Shown: positions 44,460-54,051 of the stretch, in pieces
How positions within the stretch are numbered: position 1 is the stretch's first letter
Layout: every line of letters begins with the position of its first letter
NCBI GenBank assembly: GCA_016794585.1
Contig: JAEUJM010000044.1
Location: forward strand, 186,001-250,000
From: Acidimicrobiales bacterium
Lineage (GTDB): Bacteria; Actinomycetota; Acidimicrobiia; Acidimicrobiales; DATDAH01
Length of the DNA stretch: 64,000 nucleotides
Reading direction: 5' to 3'
Position numbers and translations under genes: made by a program
Notes under the pieces: model-generated
Database searches by the model: none
What the model saw: only the letters and a program-made list of their open reading frames with translations
What the model was told of the DNA's origin: nothing

Positions 44460-45218
44460 TCAGCGGTCGCCGGCGAGTCGGTAGGTCGAGACGTGGAGCG
44501 GGGAAGCCTCGGTGAGGGGCTCGCCCCGCCAGCCGCCCCGGCGCTCGTCCAGCACGAGGCCGGCGCCGGCGGCGAGGTCGTCGAGCTGCTCTGGTGAGGC
44601 GTAGCGAAGCGACCAGGGCCGCAGTCGCACCGGCTCACCATGGGCGAGGTCCACGAACTGGCCGGTCACGGTCTGGGCGGCGGGATCGGCCCGACTCACC
44701 GAGAGCACGACCCGGCCCGGCTCCATCGAGCGCACCGTGACGGCTTCGTGCGGATCGGGGTCGGGGTCGAACACGTTGGCCTCCACCACGAGGCGGCCCT
44801 CGGGGGCCAGCCGCGCCGCGACACCGCGGAGGCACCGCTGCTGCGCGGTCACGTCCGTGAGGTTGAACAGGGTGTTGAAGGCCGCGAACACCACGCCGAA
44901 CGACGTGCCCGCGGGAGGCGCGAGGGCTTGCACGTCGGCCATGTCGCCGACCGCCACCTCGATGGCGTCACCGCCCGGCTTGGCGGCCAGCCGGGCGACC
45001 ATGGCCGGTGAGGCGTCGATGCCGCTGACGGCGACCCCCGCGGCGGCGAGCGGCAGGGCGAGGCGCCCGGTGCCGATCCCCAGCTCGAGGACGGCCCGCC
45101 CGGCGGCCTGCGACGCGAGGTGGGCGACGGTGCCCTCGGTGTCGGACACGTCGGCGTACCACTCGTCGTAGACGTCGGCGAAGGCCTCGCCGTAGCTTTC
45201 CGGGCCCGCGGGGTCCAT
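44460..45218 (-). CDS. SAM-dependent methyltransferase
   Basis: Class I methyltransferase of 252 residues. SAM-binding motif I is VLELGIGTGRLALPLA, motif II VSGIDASPAMVARL, motif III EVAVGDMADV, and motif IV FGVVFAAFNTLFNL. N-terminal YGEAFADVYDEWY is typical of small-molecule methyltransferases (Methyltransf_25 type). Substrate unknown. I chose ATG 45218, seven bases after CACACT; GTG 45251 would add eleven residues. Confidence 0.82.
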   Translation of the reverse strand: MDPAGPESYGEAFADVYDEWYADVSDTEGTVAHLASQAAGRAVLELGIGTGRLALPLAAAGVAVSGIDASPAMVARLAAKPGGDAIEVAVGDMADVQALAPPAGTSFGVVFAAFNTLFNLTDVTAQQRCLRGVAARLAPEGRLVVEANVFDPDPDPHEAVTVRSMEPGRVVLSVSRADPAAQTVTGQFVDLAHGEPVRLRPWSLRYASPEQLDDLAAGAGLVLDERRGGWRGEPLTEASPLHVSTYRLAGDR

Positions 45219-45316
45219 GGGCGCCAGTGTGGCCCACGGTGCCTCGGGCACCCCCGGCGCTCGGCACCGGCGGCGGGCCGCGGCCGACCGCCGTACTCAT
45301 CGTCGTCGCGGGCGCC

Positions 45317-45363
45317 GCTGCTGTCGCCGCCGCTGCTGTCGCCGCCGCTGCTGCTGGTGTCGC
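45317..45363. repeat. GC-rich tandem repeat in an intergenic region
   Basis: Two exact copies of the 15-base unit GCTGCTGTCGCCGCC (45317-45346) and a third degenerate copy, in the 197-base gap between the methyltransferase and the membrane protein at 45416. Simple-sequence expansion, no function evident. Confidence 0.5.
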
Positions 45364-45402
45364 CGCCGCCCGCGCTCCCCGGCCCGGACCGGGTGGGTGC
45401 GC

Positions 45403-45408
45403 TATCAA
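45403..45408 (+). promoter_or_regulatory. -10 TATCAA of a leaderless start
   Basis: TATCAA(T) ends seven bases before the GTG at 45416. The frame is open further upstream through low-complexity sequence, so this signal decides the start. Confidence 0.5.
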
Positions 45409-45415
45409 TGGGGCC

Positions 45416-46249
45416 GTGGACGGCCTCGAGGTGCAGCGCCGGTTGCGGCCCATGGCCATCGGCGAGCTGCTCGACGCCTCGTTCTCCATCATGAAGGCCC
45501 GACCCCGCGCCGTCTTCGGCATCACCGCGGTCTTCGTGCTGCCGGCGCAGCTGCTCGCAGCCTTCCTCCAGCGTGACCTGCTGGCCTCGGCGTCGTTCAG
45601 CGAGATCTTCAACGACCCGTCGCTGGCGGGCGGGACCACGAGCAGCGGGTCGGGCACCGCGCTGGCGCTGCTCGCCGGCCTGCTCCCGTCGATGTCCCTG
45701 CCCTTCATCGCGGGCGCCCTCGGCCGGCTGGTGGCCGCATGGCGCGCCGGCGGCGACATGACCGCCGGAGCGGCGCTCCGGGCGGCGGCGCGGAAGTGGT
45801 GGGTGCTACTGATCGCCTGGCTGCTCACCCACCTCGCCGAGGGCCTGGCCATGCTCGCCTTCCTCTTCCCGGCGCTGCTCTTGATGGCGCTCTGGCAGGT
45901 GGCGGCGCCGGCGATCGTGGTCGAGGACCTCGGCCCGATGCAGGGCCTGCGTCGCTCGGGTCGCCTCGCGGGCACCCGGTTCTGGCCGACGGTGCTGGCG
46001 GTGCTCGCCGCCGGATTCGTGCACTACGTGCTCAACGCGATGCTCCCCCTCGTCTTCCAGCTGGTGGCGACCGCGCTGGGCGACAGCGGTGGGTGGGTGG
46101 TCCTGGCGGTCGGCACCACGGCGACCAGCCTCGTCACCACGGCCTTCCTCGCCGGCTTCGCCGTCGCGCTCTATCTCGACCTGCGGGTGCGGAGCGAGGG
46201 CCTCGACCTGCAGCTCGACGCCGACCAGCACTTCGCCGCCACCCCGTAG
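45416..46249 (+). CDS. multi-span membrane protein (GDPD membrane-domain-like)
   Basis: 277 residues, about six membrane helices, related to the membrane domain found upstream of DUF4129 genes and in some glycerophosphodiester phosphodiesterases: RPMAIGELLDASFSIMKARP, LAGLLPSMSLPFIAGALG, WWVLLIAWLLTHLAEGLA, APAIVVEDLGPMQGLRRSGR. No catalytic residues. It stands at the edge of the DUF4129/MoxR/DUF58 cluster and may belong to it functionally. Leaderless GTG. Confidence 0.75.
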   Translation: MDGLEVQRRLRPMAIGELLDASFSIMKARPRAVFGITAVFVLPAQLLAAFLQRDLLASASFSEIFNDPSLAGGTTSSGSGTALALLAGLLPSMSLPFIAGALGRLVAAWRAGGDMTAGAALRAAARKWWVLLIAWLLTHLAEGLAMLAFLFPALLLMALWQVAAPAIVVEDLGPMQGLRRSGRLAGTRFWPTVLAVLAAGFVHYVLNAMLPLVFQLVATALGDSGGWVVLAVGTTATSLVTTAFLAGFAVALYLDLRVRSEGLDLQLDADQHFAATP

Positions 46250-46258
46250 GGGCGCGGG

Positions 46259-46972
46259 TCAGCAGTCGGGGGCGCCATCCAGCGCCTCGTCGGAGGTCAG
46301 GGCGTCCCGGAGGGTGCTGACGGGCACGACGAGCCCGTACCCCGTGGCGATCTCGATGGCATAGACGACGCCGGCGACGTTGCCGTCCTCGTCGATGAGC
46401 GGGCCCCCGGAGTTGCCGGGCACCACGTGGACGTCGACCCGCATGATGAGCCCGCCGTTGCCGAGCCGGTCGTCCACCACGTAGTCGACGACCTCGCCCT
46501 GGGTGACGGCCTGGGGTCCGCCGAGGGCGTAGCCGACCGCCTGCACGGCGGCGCCGGGCTCGGGGTCGTCGGCGGCCATCTCGATGGCCTCACCGACCCC
46601 CGACTCCACCCGCACGATCGAGAGGTCGGCCGACGTGCCGATGGCGACCACCGCAGGGTTGAGGCGCCGGCCGTCCCAGGTCTCCAGCTCGAGGCTGCCG
46701 AACCCCTCCACGACGTGGCGGTTGGTGACCAACGTGTGCTCGTCGAGCAGGAAGCCGGTCCCGACTCCGAGCCCGCCGGCACACGGGATGTTGCGGATGC
46801 GCACCGTCACGTTGCGTCCTGCCCGTGCGGCCTGGCGCTCGGTCAGCGGCGGCGGGCTGGCGAAGGGCTCGTCCGGCGGCGGCATCGGCCCCGGGAGGTT
46901 GGCGCAGCCCGTGACCCCCACCGCGAGGAGGGAGGCGACCACGATCCCGAGCGTTCGGCGGGACGGGCGCAC
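46259..46972 (-). CDS. trypsin-like serine protease lipoprotein
   Basis: 237 residues, exported lipoprotein (LGIVVASLLAVGVTGC). Trypsin-like fold of the HtrA type without PDZ, with catalytic His in LVTNRHVVEGF, Asp in GTSADLSIVRV and Ser in VVPGNSGGPLIDEDG. It should act outside the membrane; substrates unknown. The GTG start lies one base after the TGA of the DUF2510 gene, so the two are translationally coupled. Confidence 0.88.
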   Translation of the reverse strand: MRPSRRTLGIVVASLLAVGVTGCANLPGPMPPPDEPFASPPPLTERQAARAGRNVTVRIRNIPCAGGLGVGTGFLLDEHTLVTNRHVVEGFGSLELETWDGRRLNPAVVAIGTSADLSIVRVESGVGEAIEMAADDPEPGAAVQAVGYALGGPQAVTQGEVVDYVVDDRLGNGGLIMRVDVHVVPGNSGGPLIDEDGNVAGVVYAIEIATGYGLVVPVSTLRDALTSDEALDGAPDC

Positions 46973-46973
46973 G

Positions 46974-48137
46974 TCAGGGGGCCAGCTCGTAGCCGAGCGA
47001 GTTGAGCGCGTCGTTCAGCAGCCGGTTCTCGTCGGTGAGGGCGGCGTTGTCGGCGGCCAGGTCTTCGATCTGGCGCTGCTGCTCCGCGTTCTCCTCGTTG
47101 AGCTCCCGGTTGCGGCCCCGGGACCGGCCGATGCGGGCGATGGCCTCGTCCCGCTCGTTGGCGTGGTCGCCCGCCCGCTCCTCCCACTGCTCGGCCCGCC
47201 GCTGCCACGCCTCCTGAGCGTCGTAGGAGCGGGCCGCGGACGCCCAGGCGAGCCCCAGTCCCACCACGAGCACGACGAGGGCGACGCCGGCGACGGCCAG
47301 CACCTTGACGCCGCCGATCCTGGTCAGGACGCTCGTCCCGGCGTCGGCGCCGTCGGCCGGTGGTGGGGCCTGGGGCGGGGTCCCGGCGCCCGCAGACTCG
47401 CGGGAGCGGCCCCATCGGCGGGCCGGGGAGGGGCCCGCAGCCCCGCCGGGGGCATGGTCGGCCGCCGGGTGCACGGCCGGCGTCGGTGTGGCCTCGGGCT
47501 CGGACCCCCGGTGGACGGGAGCGCGCGGTCCCATCACCGCCGCGGGGGAGATGTCGAAGCGCTCGACCGGCTGCTCCTCGACCGACCGGGTGTCGACCAC
47601 CGCCTTGCCGGTGCGCTCGACTTCGGTCGCCGCCGGCTGCGGTGTCATGCCGAGCGGTGCGCCCGCCGGCGCCATGGGGCCGTCCGGGCCCGTGGGTGCG
47701 GCGGGTGCGGCAGACGCGGCGGGCGGAATGAGGCCGAGCGGTGCGCCGGCCGGCGGGACCGGGGCGTCCGGCGCAGCGGAGGACGTGGGAGCAGGGCGCG
47801 GGTCGGGCGTCGGCGCCGTCGTGGGGGCAGAGGCACCCGAGGGGGTGGGGGTGGCAGTCGTTTGTGCCGCGGGGCCTTGGCCGACGGGTGCGGACGACGA
47901 GGGGGCCGACCGGGCGCCGGCGGCGGCCATCGCCTCGGCCCACCCCCGGTCGATCCCCACCTGGCGCTCGGCGTTCACCACGTTGGCGGTCCATTGTGCG
48001 CCGTCCCAGTACCGCAGGGGGAAGCGGCCGACCGGGTCGGGATGCCAGGCGGGGGGCGATGCGGCAGCGGCGCCGGCCGCAGGGGTCGCGCCTGCGCCTC
48101 CGCCCGCGGTGAGGCGCTGGTCGGTGGAAACGGTCAC
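46974..48137 (-). CDS. DUF2510 protein with membrane helix and coiled coil
   Basis: 387 residues. N-terminal DUF2510 module PAWHPDPVGRFPLRYWDG with AQWTANV, then about 190 residues of Pro/Ala/Thr/Ser-rich linker, one membrane helix (GGVKVLAVAGVALVVLVVGL) and an outer coiled coil (RELNEENAEQQRQIEDLAAD). Topology: DUF2510 inside, coiled coil outside. GTG 48137 has GAGGAG five bases upstream, which decides the start. Coupled to the protease gene, so it may anchor, sense for or regulate that protease (inference). Confidence 0.8.
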   Translation of the reverse strand: MTVSTDQRLTAGGGAGATPAAGAAAASPPAWHPDPVGRFPLRYWDGAQWTANVVNAERQVGIDRGWAEAMAAAGARSAPSSSAPVGQGPAAQTTATPTPSGASAPTTAPTPDPRPAPTSSAAPDAPVPPAGAPLGLIPPAASAAPAAPTGPDGPMAPAGAPLGMTPQPAATEVERTGKAVVDTRSVEEQPVERFDISPAAVMGPRAPVHRGSEPEATPTPAVHPAADHAPGGAAGPSPARRWGRSRESAGAGTPPQAPPPADGADAGTSVLTRIGGVKVLAVAGVALVVLVVGLGLAWASAARSYDAQEAWQRRAEQWEERAGDHANERDEAIARIGRSRGRNRELNEENAEQQRQIEDLAADNAALTDENRLLNDALNSLGYELAP

Positions 48138-48263
48138 CGGATCTCCTCGGGTGTGCTGGCGTGCCCATCGGATGGGCGCGCCGCGAACTGAGGGTCCGGG
48201 GCGGGTCAGGGGGTGGACCCGCTGCCGCCGGAGAGGGGCCACGCCCGGGCGGGCGGGTGACCG

Positions 48264-48269
48264 TATGCT
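48264..48269 (+). promoter_or_regulatory. -10 TATGCT upstream of the DUF4129 gene
   Basis: TATGCT ends nine bases before GTG 48279, the start of a 20-codon ORF that overlaps the DUF4129 start. If used, the message would be leaderless for that short ORF. Confidence 0.45.
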
Positions 48270-48278
48270 GGCGGGATC

Positions 48279-48341
48279 GTGACGGCGGTGAGAGGCGCCA
48301 ACCTCCGAGTTCGTGCGCCCGTCCGGCGGGGCCACCCGTGA
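48279..48341 (+). CDS. possible 20-residue leader ORF coupled to the DUF4129 gene
   Basis: GTG 48279 opens a 20-codon frame (MTAVRGANLRVRAPVRRGHP) whose TGA at 48339-48341 overlaps the GTG of the DUF4129 gene in a GTGA junction. The start sits nine bases after TATGCT, while the DUF4129 start itself has only a weak GGCGGGG upstream. A ribosome finishing the short ORF could restart on the main one. The peptide is Arg-rich with no known motif. Stop codons are rare in this DNA, so chance is a real alternative. Confidence 0.35.
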   Translation: MTAVRGANLRVRAPVRRGHP

Positions 48342-49387
48342 CCGACCGCCGCGGCACGGCCCGTGGTGCGCCGCCGAGCGCCCCGGCCGGCTTCCGTCGG
48401 TGGCACGGCCACGCGGCGTCGGCCCCCGGGGTGCGGGTCGCCGGCCGTGCCGGCGCCGTCGTGGCCGTCGTGGCCGCCGTGCTCACCGTGCTCACCGGGG
48501 TGGCCCTCCCGCACGCGGCCGCGGCGCCGGCGGTCGCCGCCGAGCGTGCGGGTTCGGGCGCCGTGGGGTCGGGCGCCACCGGGTCGGGCGGCACGGGGCT
48601 GAGCGCCGCAGGGTCGAGCGCCACGGGGTGGGCGTCCGTCGCCACGCACCACCCGTCGGGCAACGCGGCGGTGGGCGCGGTCGCCACGCCCCACGTCGTG
48701 TCGGGCCCAGCCCGCACCGCCGACCTGCCCGAGCCCACCTGGACCCCGCCCGAGGTCCGCGACGCCGCCGACGACGTGCTCGACGGGGCCGAGTTCCAGC
48801 GGCCCGAGCCCAACCTCCTCGAGCGGGCGAGGGCCTGGGTGGAGGAGCGCATCGGGCGGGTGCTGCAGGGCCTCGTCACCGGCGACGGCGCGTCCGTGCT
48901 CGGTTGGATCGTGCTGCTCGCCTCGGTCGTGGCCATCGGGCTGCTCCTCGCCCGCTTCAGCCGCTCGGTGCAGCGCGACCCAGCCCGGGCGGCGGCGGTC
49001 AGCGTCGAGCGGGCCCGCACCGCCGCCCAGTGGGCCGAGGAGGCCGAGCGCCTCGAGGCCGAGCAGGAGTGGAAGTCGGCGCTGCGGTGTCGCTTCCGCT
49101 CCCTGGTGGCCTCACTGGTCGATCACGGTCGGGTGGACGACGTCCCCGGCCGCACCGCCGGCGAGTACCGGGCCGAGGTCGATGCCGGCCTGCCCGAGGC
49201 CGCCGCCGACTTCGCCGAGGCCACCTACCTGTTCGAGGACGCCTGGTACGGCGACCAGCCGACGGGCCGGGCCGAGAACGAGCGGTTCCGCGCGCTGGCC
49301 GCCGCGGTGCTGGCCGCCTCGGCCGAGCATCGCTCCGAGGGGCCCGCCGGGCCCGTCGTGACCGAGGCCGAGGCGGTGTCGGCGTGA
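48338..49387 (+). CDS. DUF4129 membrane protein
   Basis: 349 residues. A short N-terminus, a first hydrophobic segment (VAGRAGAVVAVVAAVLTVLT), a long Gly/Ser/Thr/Ala-rich outer stretch, a second membrane helix (VLGWIVLLASVVAIGLLLA) and a C-terminal cytosolic helical domain of DUF4129 type: EWKSALRCRFRSLVASLVDH and GRTAGEYRAEVDAGLPEAAA. The family occurs with MoxR and DUF58 proteins in actinobacteria, function unproven. GTG start overlaps the short ORF; its own TGA overlaps the next GTG. Confidence 0.82.
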   Translation: MTDRRGTARGAPPSAPAGFRRWHGHAASAPGVRVAGRAGAVVAVVAAVLTVLTGVALPHAAAAPAVAAERAGSGAVGSGATGSGGTGLSAAGSSATGWASVATHHPSGNAAVGAVATPHVVSGPARTADLPEPTWTPPEVRDAADDVLDGAEFQRPEPNLLERARAWVEERIGRVLQGLVTGDGASVLGWIVLLASVVAIGLLLARFSRSVQRDPARAAAVSVERARTAAQWAEEAERLEAEQEWKSALRCRFRSLVASLVDHGRVDDVPGRTAGEYRAEVDAGLPEAAADFAEATYLFEDAWYGDQPTGRAENERFRALAAAVLAASAEHRSEGPAGPVVTEAEAVSA

Positions 49388-50527
49388 CCGCCACCGCCGG
49401 CATCGGCGCCGCACCGGGAGGGGCCGGGAGCGGCCCGTCGGCCCGGCGCGGCGGCGCCCTCTTCTGGGTCGGCCTGGGGGTGGCCGTCGTGGCCCTCGCC
49501 CTCGTCGCGGGCCGCCCGCCGAGCGACGGCGAACCCCTGTCCCCGGACGCCACCGGCCCCCTCGGGGCCAAGGGCCTCGTCCTGCTCCTCGGGGACCTCG
49601 AAGCCGAGGTGGACACGCCCACCGAGGTGCCCGACGGCGCCACCGACGTCGTCCTCCTGCTCTCCGACCAGACCGACGAGGCGCAGCAGGACGAGCTCCT
49701 CGAGTGGGTGGGGGAGGGTGGCATCCTCGTCGTGGCCGACCCCGCCTCCACGTTCACGCCCGCCCCGGCGGGCACCACCGACGTGCTCGGTGGTGTCGTC
49801 ACCACCAGCACCCCTCCGGGCGTGTGCACCATCGACGTGCTCGCCGACGTGGGCCGCATCGATGCCCGCGGGGGCCTCGCGTACGACGTCGAGGGGTCGT
49901 CGGGCCGCTGCTACGGCGACGACGACGCGGCCTTCGTGGTCACCACCGACGTGGGTGACGGCACGGTCGTCGCCGTCGGCGGCGCCGGCATGTTCACCAA
50001 CGAGGCCCTCGGCGAGCTGGACAACGCCGTGCTCGCCGCGGCCTTCCTCGCACCGCAGCCAGGCACCCGGGTCGCCTTCCTCCAGCCCCCGACCCCCGGA
50101 TCGGGCGACGACGGCCTCGGCGACCTCGTGGCCCCCGGGGTGAAGGCCGCCATCTTCCAGCTGGTGGTCGCCTTCGTGGTCTACGCGCTCTGGCGGGCCC
50201 GCCGCCTCGGACCGCCGATCGAAGAGCCCCAGCCGGTGCAGATCGCCGGCTCCGAGCTCGTGGGGGCGGTCGGTGAGCTGCTCCAGCAGTCACGCGACCC
50301 GGCACGCGCCGCCGACCTGCTCCGTGACGATCTCCGTCGCAGCCTCTGCGCCCACCTCGGCCTCGGGGCCGACTCGACCCCCGAGGTGGTCGCCAGCGTC
50401 ACCGCCCAGCGCACCGGCGTCGACGCCGAGTCGATCCACGCCGCGCTCGCCGGCCCTCCCCTCACCAGCGACCACGACCTCGTGACGCTGGCCCAGACCC
50501 ACGAGACCATCCGCAAGGAGCTCCTCC

Positions 50528-50544
<17 letters not shown>
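49384..50544 (+). CDS. DUF4350 membrane protein
   Basis: 386 residues. An N-terminal membrane helix (ALFWVGLGVAVVALALVAG), an extracytoplasmic domain with GPLGAKGLVLLLGDLEAEVD and LLEWVGEGGILVVADP as in DUF4350 (a glutamine-amidotransferase-like fold), a second helix (AAIFQLVVAFVVYALWRARR) and a cytosolic helical tail of about 110 residues. Overlaps DUF4129 by four bases and MoxR by 17, so the three are expressed together. Confidence 0.82.
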
Positions 50545-51601
<1,057 letters not shown>

Positions 51602-51618
51602 GGCCGGCGCCACCCTCC

Positions 51619-52923
51619 GTGCTCCCCGTTCCCACGCGCCGCCTGGCCGTCGTCGCCGCGGTCGCGGCCCTCGTCGTCCTCGCCCTCCCCGTCGACGGGC
51701 GCCTCCTGGTGGTGGACGGTCTCCTCCTGCTGGCGGCGCTCTCCGACTGGCTGCTGGCGCCGCGCCCGGACCGGGTCGAGGTCCGTCGGGACGTGCCGGG
51801 GGTGCTCGCCCTCGGCGGGCGGGGCGAGGTGGTGTGGCATCTCGCCAACCCCCTCGGCCGGCGCCTCCGGGTCACGCTGGCCGACGACCTCGCTCCGTCC
51901 CTGCGGGCCGGCACCCGCCGGATCCGGGTCCGCCTGCCCGCCCGGGGCCGAGCCGAGGCCCGCACCGAGATCCGCCCGGCCCGTCGCGGCCGGTTCGACA
52001 TCGCCCACGTCACCCTCCGGGTCGAGGGCCCCCTCGGGCTGATGGCCCGTCAGCGCCGGGTCGCCTGCCCTGGCCTCCTGCGGGTGTTCCCACCCTTCCG
52101 GTCGCGCGACGAGGCCGAGCTGCGCATCAACAAGGCGCGCATCCTGGAGGTCGGGCTGCGCTCCGCGCAGGGGCGCGGCGGCGGCACCGAGTTCGACCAG
52201 CTCCGCGAGTACTCGGTCGACGACGAGTTCCGCCGCATCGACTGGTCCGCCACCGCCCGCGCCGGCAAGCCGATCGTGCGCACGTTCCGGGCCGAGCGGA
52301 ACCAGACCGTCATCCTGCTGCTCGACAACGGCCGCGTGATGGCGGGCCGGGTGGACGACGTGCCCCGCGTCGAGCACGCGATGGACGCCGTGATGATGAT
52401 GACCGCGGTCGCGACCCGCCTCGGCGACCGCTGCGGGCTCGTGGCCTTCGACCGGCAGGTCCAGCGCGTGGTGGGGCCGGCCCAGAGCCGCACCCAGCTC
52501 GCCCGGGTGACCGAGGCCATGTACGAGCTCGAGCCGCAACTGGCCGAGAGCGACTACGCCGGCGCGTTCGCGGAGACCCTCGGGCGCTTCCGACGCCGGG
52601 CCATGCTCGTGATCCTCACCGACCTCGTCGAGCAGGCCGTGGGCGAGTCGCTCGTGCCCGCGCTCCCGCTCATCGTGCGCAACCACCTCGTCGTGGTGGC
52701 CGGGGTGCAGGACCCCGACGTCGTCCGGTGGGCGGCGGCGACGCCCACCGACGCCTCCGGGGCCTACCGCAAGGCGGCGGCGGTGCAGGCGCTCGAGGAG
52801 CGTCGGCGCACGGTGGCACGGCTCCGCGGCCTCGGCGCCCGCGTGATCGACGCGCCGCCCGGTCGGCTGGCCCCGCTGCTGGCCGACACCTACCTGGCGG
52901 TGAAGGCCACCGGGCGCCTCTGA
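51619..52923 (+). CDS. DUF58 protein, partner of MoxR
   Basis: 434 residues. Two membrane helices at the start (LAVVAAVAALVVLALPV and a shorter one), a beta domain, then the DUF58/VWA-like part: EFDQLREYSVDDEFRRIDWS, ATARAGKPIVRTF, TVILLLDNGRVM and AMLVILTDLVEQA with MIDAS-like Asp/Asn residues. GTG start 17 bases after the moxR stop. Its 3' end overlaps the convergent SpoIIM-like gene by 34 bases. Confidence 0.9.
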   Translation: MLPVPTRRLAVVAAVAALVVLALPVDGRLLVVDGLLLLAALSDWLLAPRPDRVEVRRDVPGVLALGGRGEVVWHLANPLGRRLRVTLADDLAPSLRAGTRRIRVRLPARGRAEARTEIRPARRGRFDIAHVTLRVEGPLGLMARQRRVACPGLLRVFPPFRSRDEAELRINKARILEVGLRSAQGRGGGTEFDQLREYSVDDEFRRIDWSATARAGKPIVRTFRAERNQTVILLLDNGRVMAGRVDDVPRVEHAMDAVMMMTAVATRLGDRCGLVAFDRQVQRVVGPAQSRTQLARVTEAMYELEPQLAESDYAGAFAETLGRFRRRAMLVILTDLVEQAVGESLVPALPLIVRNHLVVVAGVQDPDVVRWAAATPTDASGAYRKAAAVQALEERRRTVARLRGLGARVIDAPPGRLAPLLADTYLAVKATGRL

Positions 52924-53996
52924 GCCCCGTCGCCGGTGCTGCCGGTGCTGCCGGTGCTGCCGGCCACCTCGTCGGCCGGTGGGTCCCAGCCCTGCTCGTC
53001 CTCCCAGCCCCGCGGCACCTCGCCGAGGACCCCCGTGATGCCCCGCGCCGCGGCGGCGCGGCCCTGCACCACGATGTAGGTGACGAAGGCGAGCTCGACG
53101 GCGACCCCGATGCCCACTCGGACGGCGGTCGGGAGCGTGGACCCGGTGACGAAGCCCTCGATGGCGCCGGCGGTGATGAACGCGGCCACGAGGCCCATGA
53201 CGATGACGACCGCCCGGCGACCCGCGTCGGCCAGCGCCTCGGCCCGACGGCGGTCCCCCGGGGCGATGATGGCCCAACCCAGGCGCAGGCCGGCGGCGCC
53301 GGCGATCACGACCGCCGTGAGCTCGAGCAGGCCGTGGGGCAGGATCAGGCCCCAGAACTTCGGTTGTTGGCCGGCCGCCGCGAACAGGCCGGCCGCCACC
53401 CCGACGTTGGCCCCGTTGAACATGAGGATGTAGGCCGCGCCCACGCACAGGGCGATGCCGGCGGCGAAGGCCAGGATCGACACCTGGATGTTGTTGACGG
53501 TGACCTCGGTGGCGAACTGCCCGGCGGGGGCCGACGAGTAGTACGACTCGAAGTCCTCGTTGATGTAGGCCTCGCGCAGGGCCGCCGGCGCGGTGGCGTC
53601 GAGGGCGGCATCCGAGTTGGCGATCCAGACCCCCATTGCCGCGGCGGGCACGAAGGTGAGGAGGAAGCTCACCGCCACGAAGCGCCGCGCGTCCCACACC
53701 GCGGCCGGGAAGGTGACACGGAAGAACTCGGCGAACGCCCGCACCGTCCTCGCCCGCTTGCCGTAGATCACCCCGCTGGCTCCGGCCACCAGGCGGGTGA
53801 GGCGGGTGGTGAGGGCCGGGTTCCCGTAGTTGGTGCGCACGTAGGACAGATGGGTCGACGTGCGCTGGTAGAGCATCACGAGCTCGTCGAGCTCGCCGGG
53901 GTCGAGGCGGCGCACCCCCCGTCGGGCCTTGGCCGTCAGTTCGCCGAGGCGGATCCACGACGGCTCGTGCGAGGCGATGTAGCGGTCGATGTCCAC
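52890..53996 (-). CDS. stage II sporulation protein M-like membrane protein
   Basis: 368 residues, SpoIIM/DUF95 family. N-terminal soluble helices (DIDRYIASHEPSWIRLGELT, LDELVMLYQRTSTHLSYVRT), then about six membrane helices including FVAVSFLLTFVPAAAMGVWI, FAAGIALCVGAAYILMFNGA and LPHGLLELTAVVIAGAAGLR. The tail holds three Gly-Ser-Thr repeats encoded by the tandem DNA repeat at 52933. The GTG at 53996 gives the canonical N-terminus. Known neighbour of MoxR/DUF58/RDD genes. Confidence 0.85.
   Translation of the reverse strand: MDIDRYIASHEPSWIRLGELTAKARRGVRRLDPGELDELVMLYQRTSTHLSYVRTNYGNPALTTRLTRLVAGASGVIYGKRARTVRAFAEFFRVTFPAAVWDARRFVAVSFLLTFVPAAAMGVWIANSDAALDATAPAALREAYINEDFESYYSSAPAGQFATEVTVNNIQVSILAFAAGIALCVGAAYILMFNGANVGVAAGLFAAAGQQPKFWGLILPHGLLELTAVVIAGAAGLRLGWAIIAPGDRRRAEALADAGRRAVVIVMGLVAAFITAGAIEGFVTGSTLPTAVRVGIGVAVELAFVTYIVVQGRAAAARGITGVLGEVPRGWEDEQGWDPPADEVAGSTGSTGSTGDGAQRRPVAFTAR
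52933..52963. repeat. 9-base tandem repeat in a coding region
   Basis: Three and a half copies of CCGGTGCTG, encoding Gly-Ser-Thr repeats in the SpoIIM-like tail on the minus strand. Likely slippage-prone. Confidence 0.7.
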
Positions 53997-54051
53997 GACC
54001 CGCCCATCATGGCGCACGGGCGGCCGCCCGGCTTGGCTACCGTCGCTCGTC

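Noticed and set aside
45301-45363. CRISPR-like or regulatory repeats
   Set aside because: The repeats are contiguous 15-base GC-rich units without spacers, so they are simple tandem expansion.
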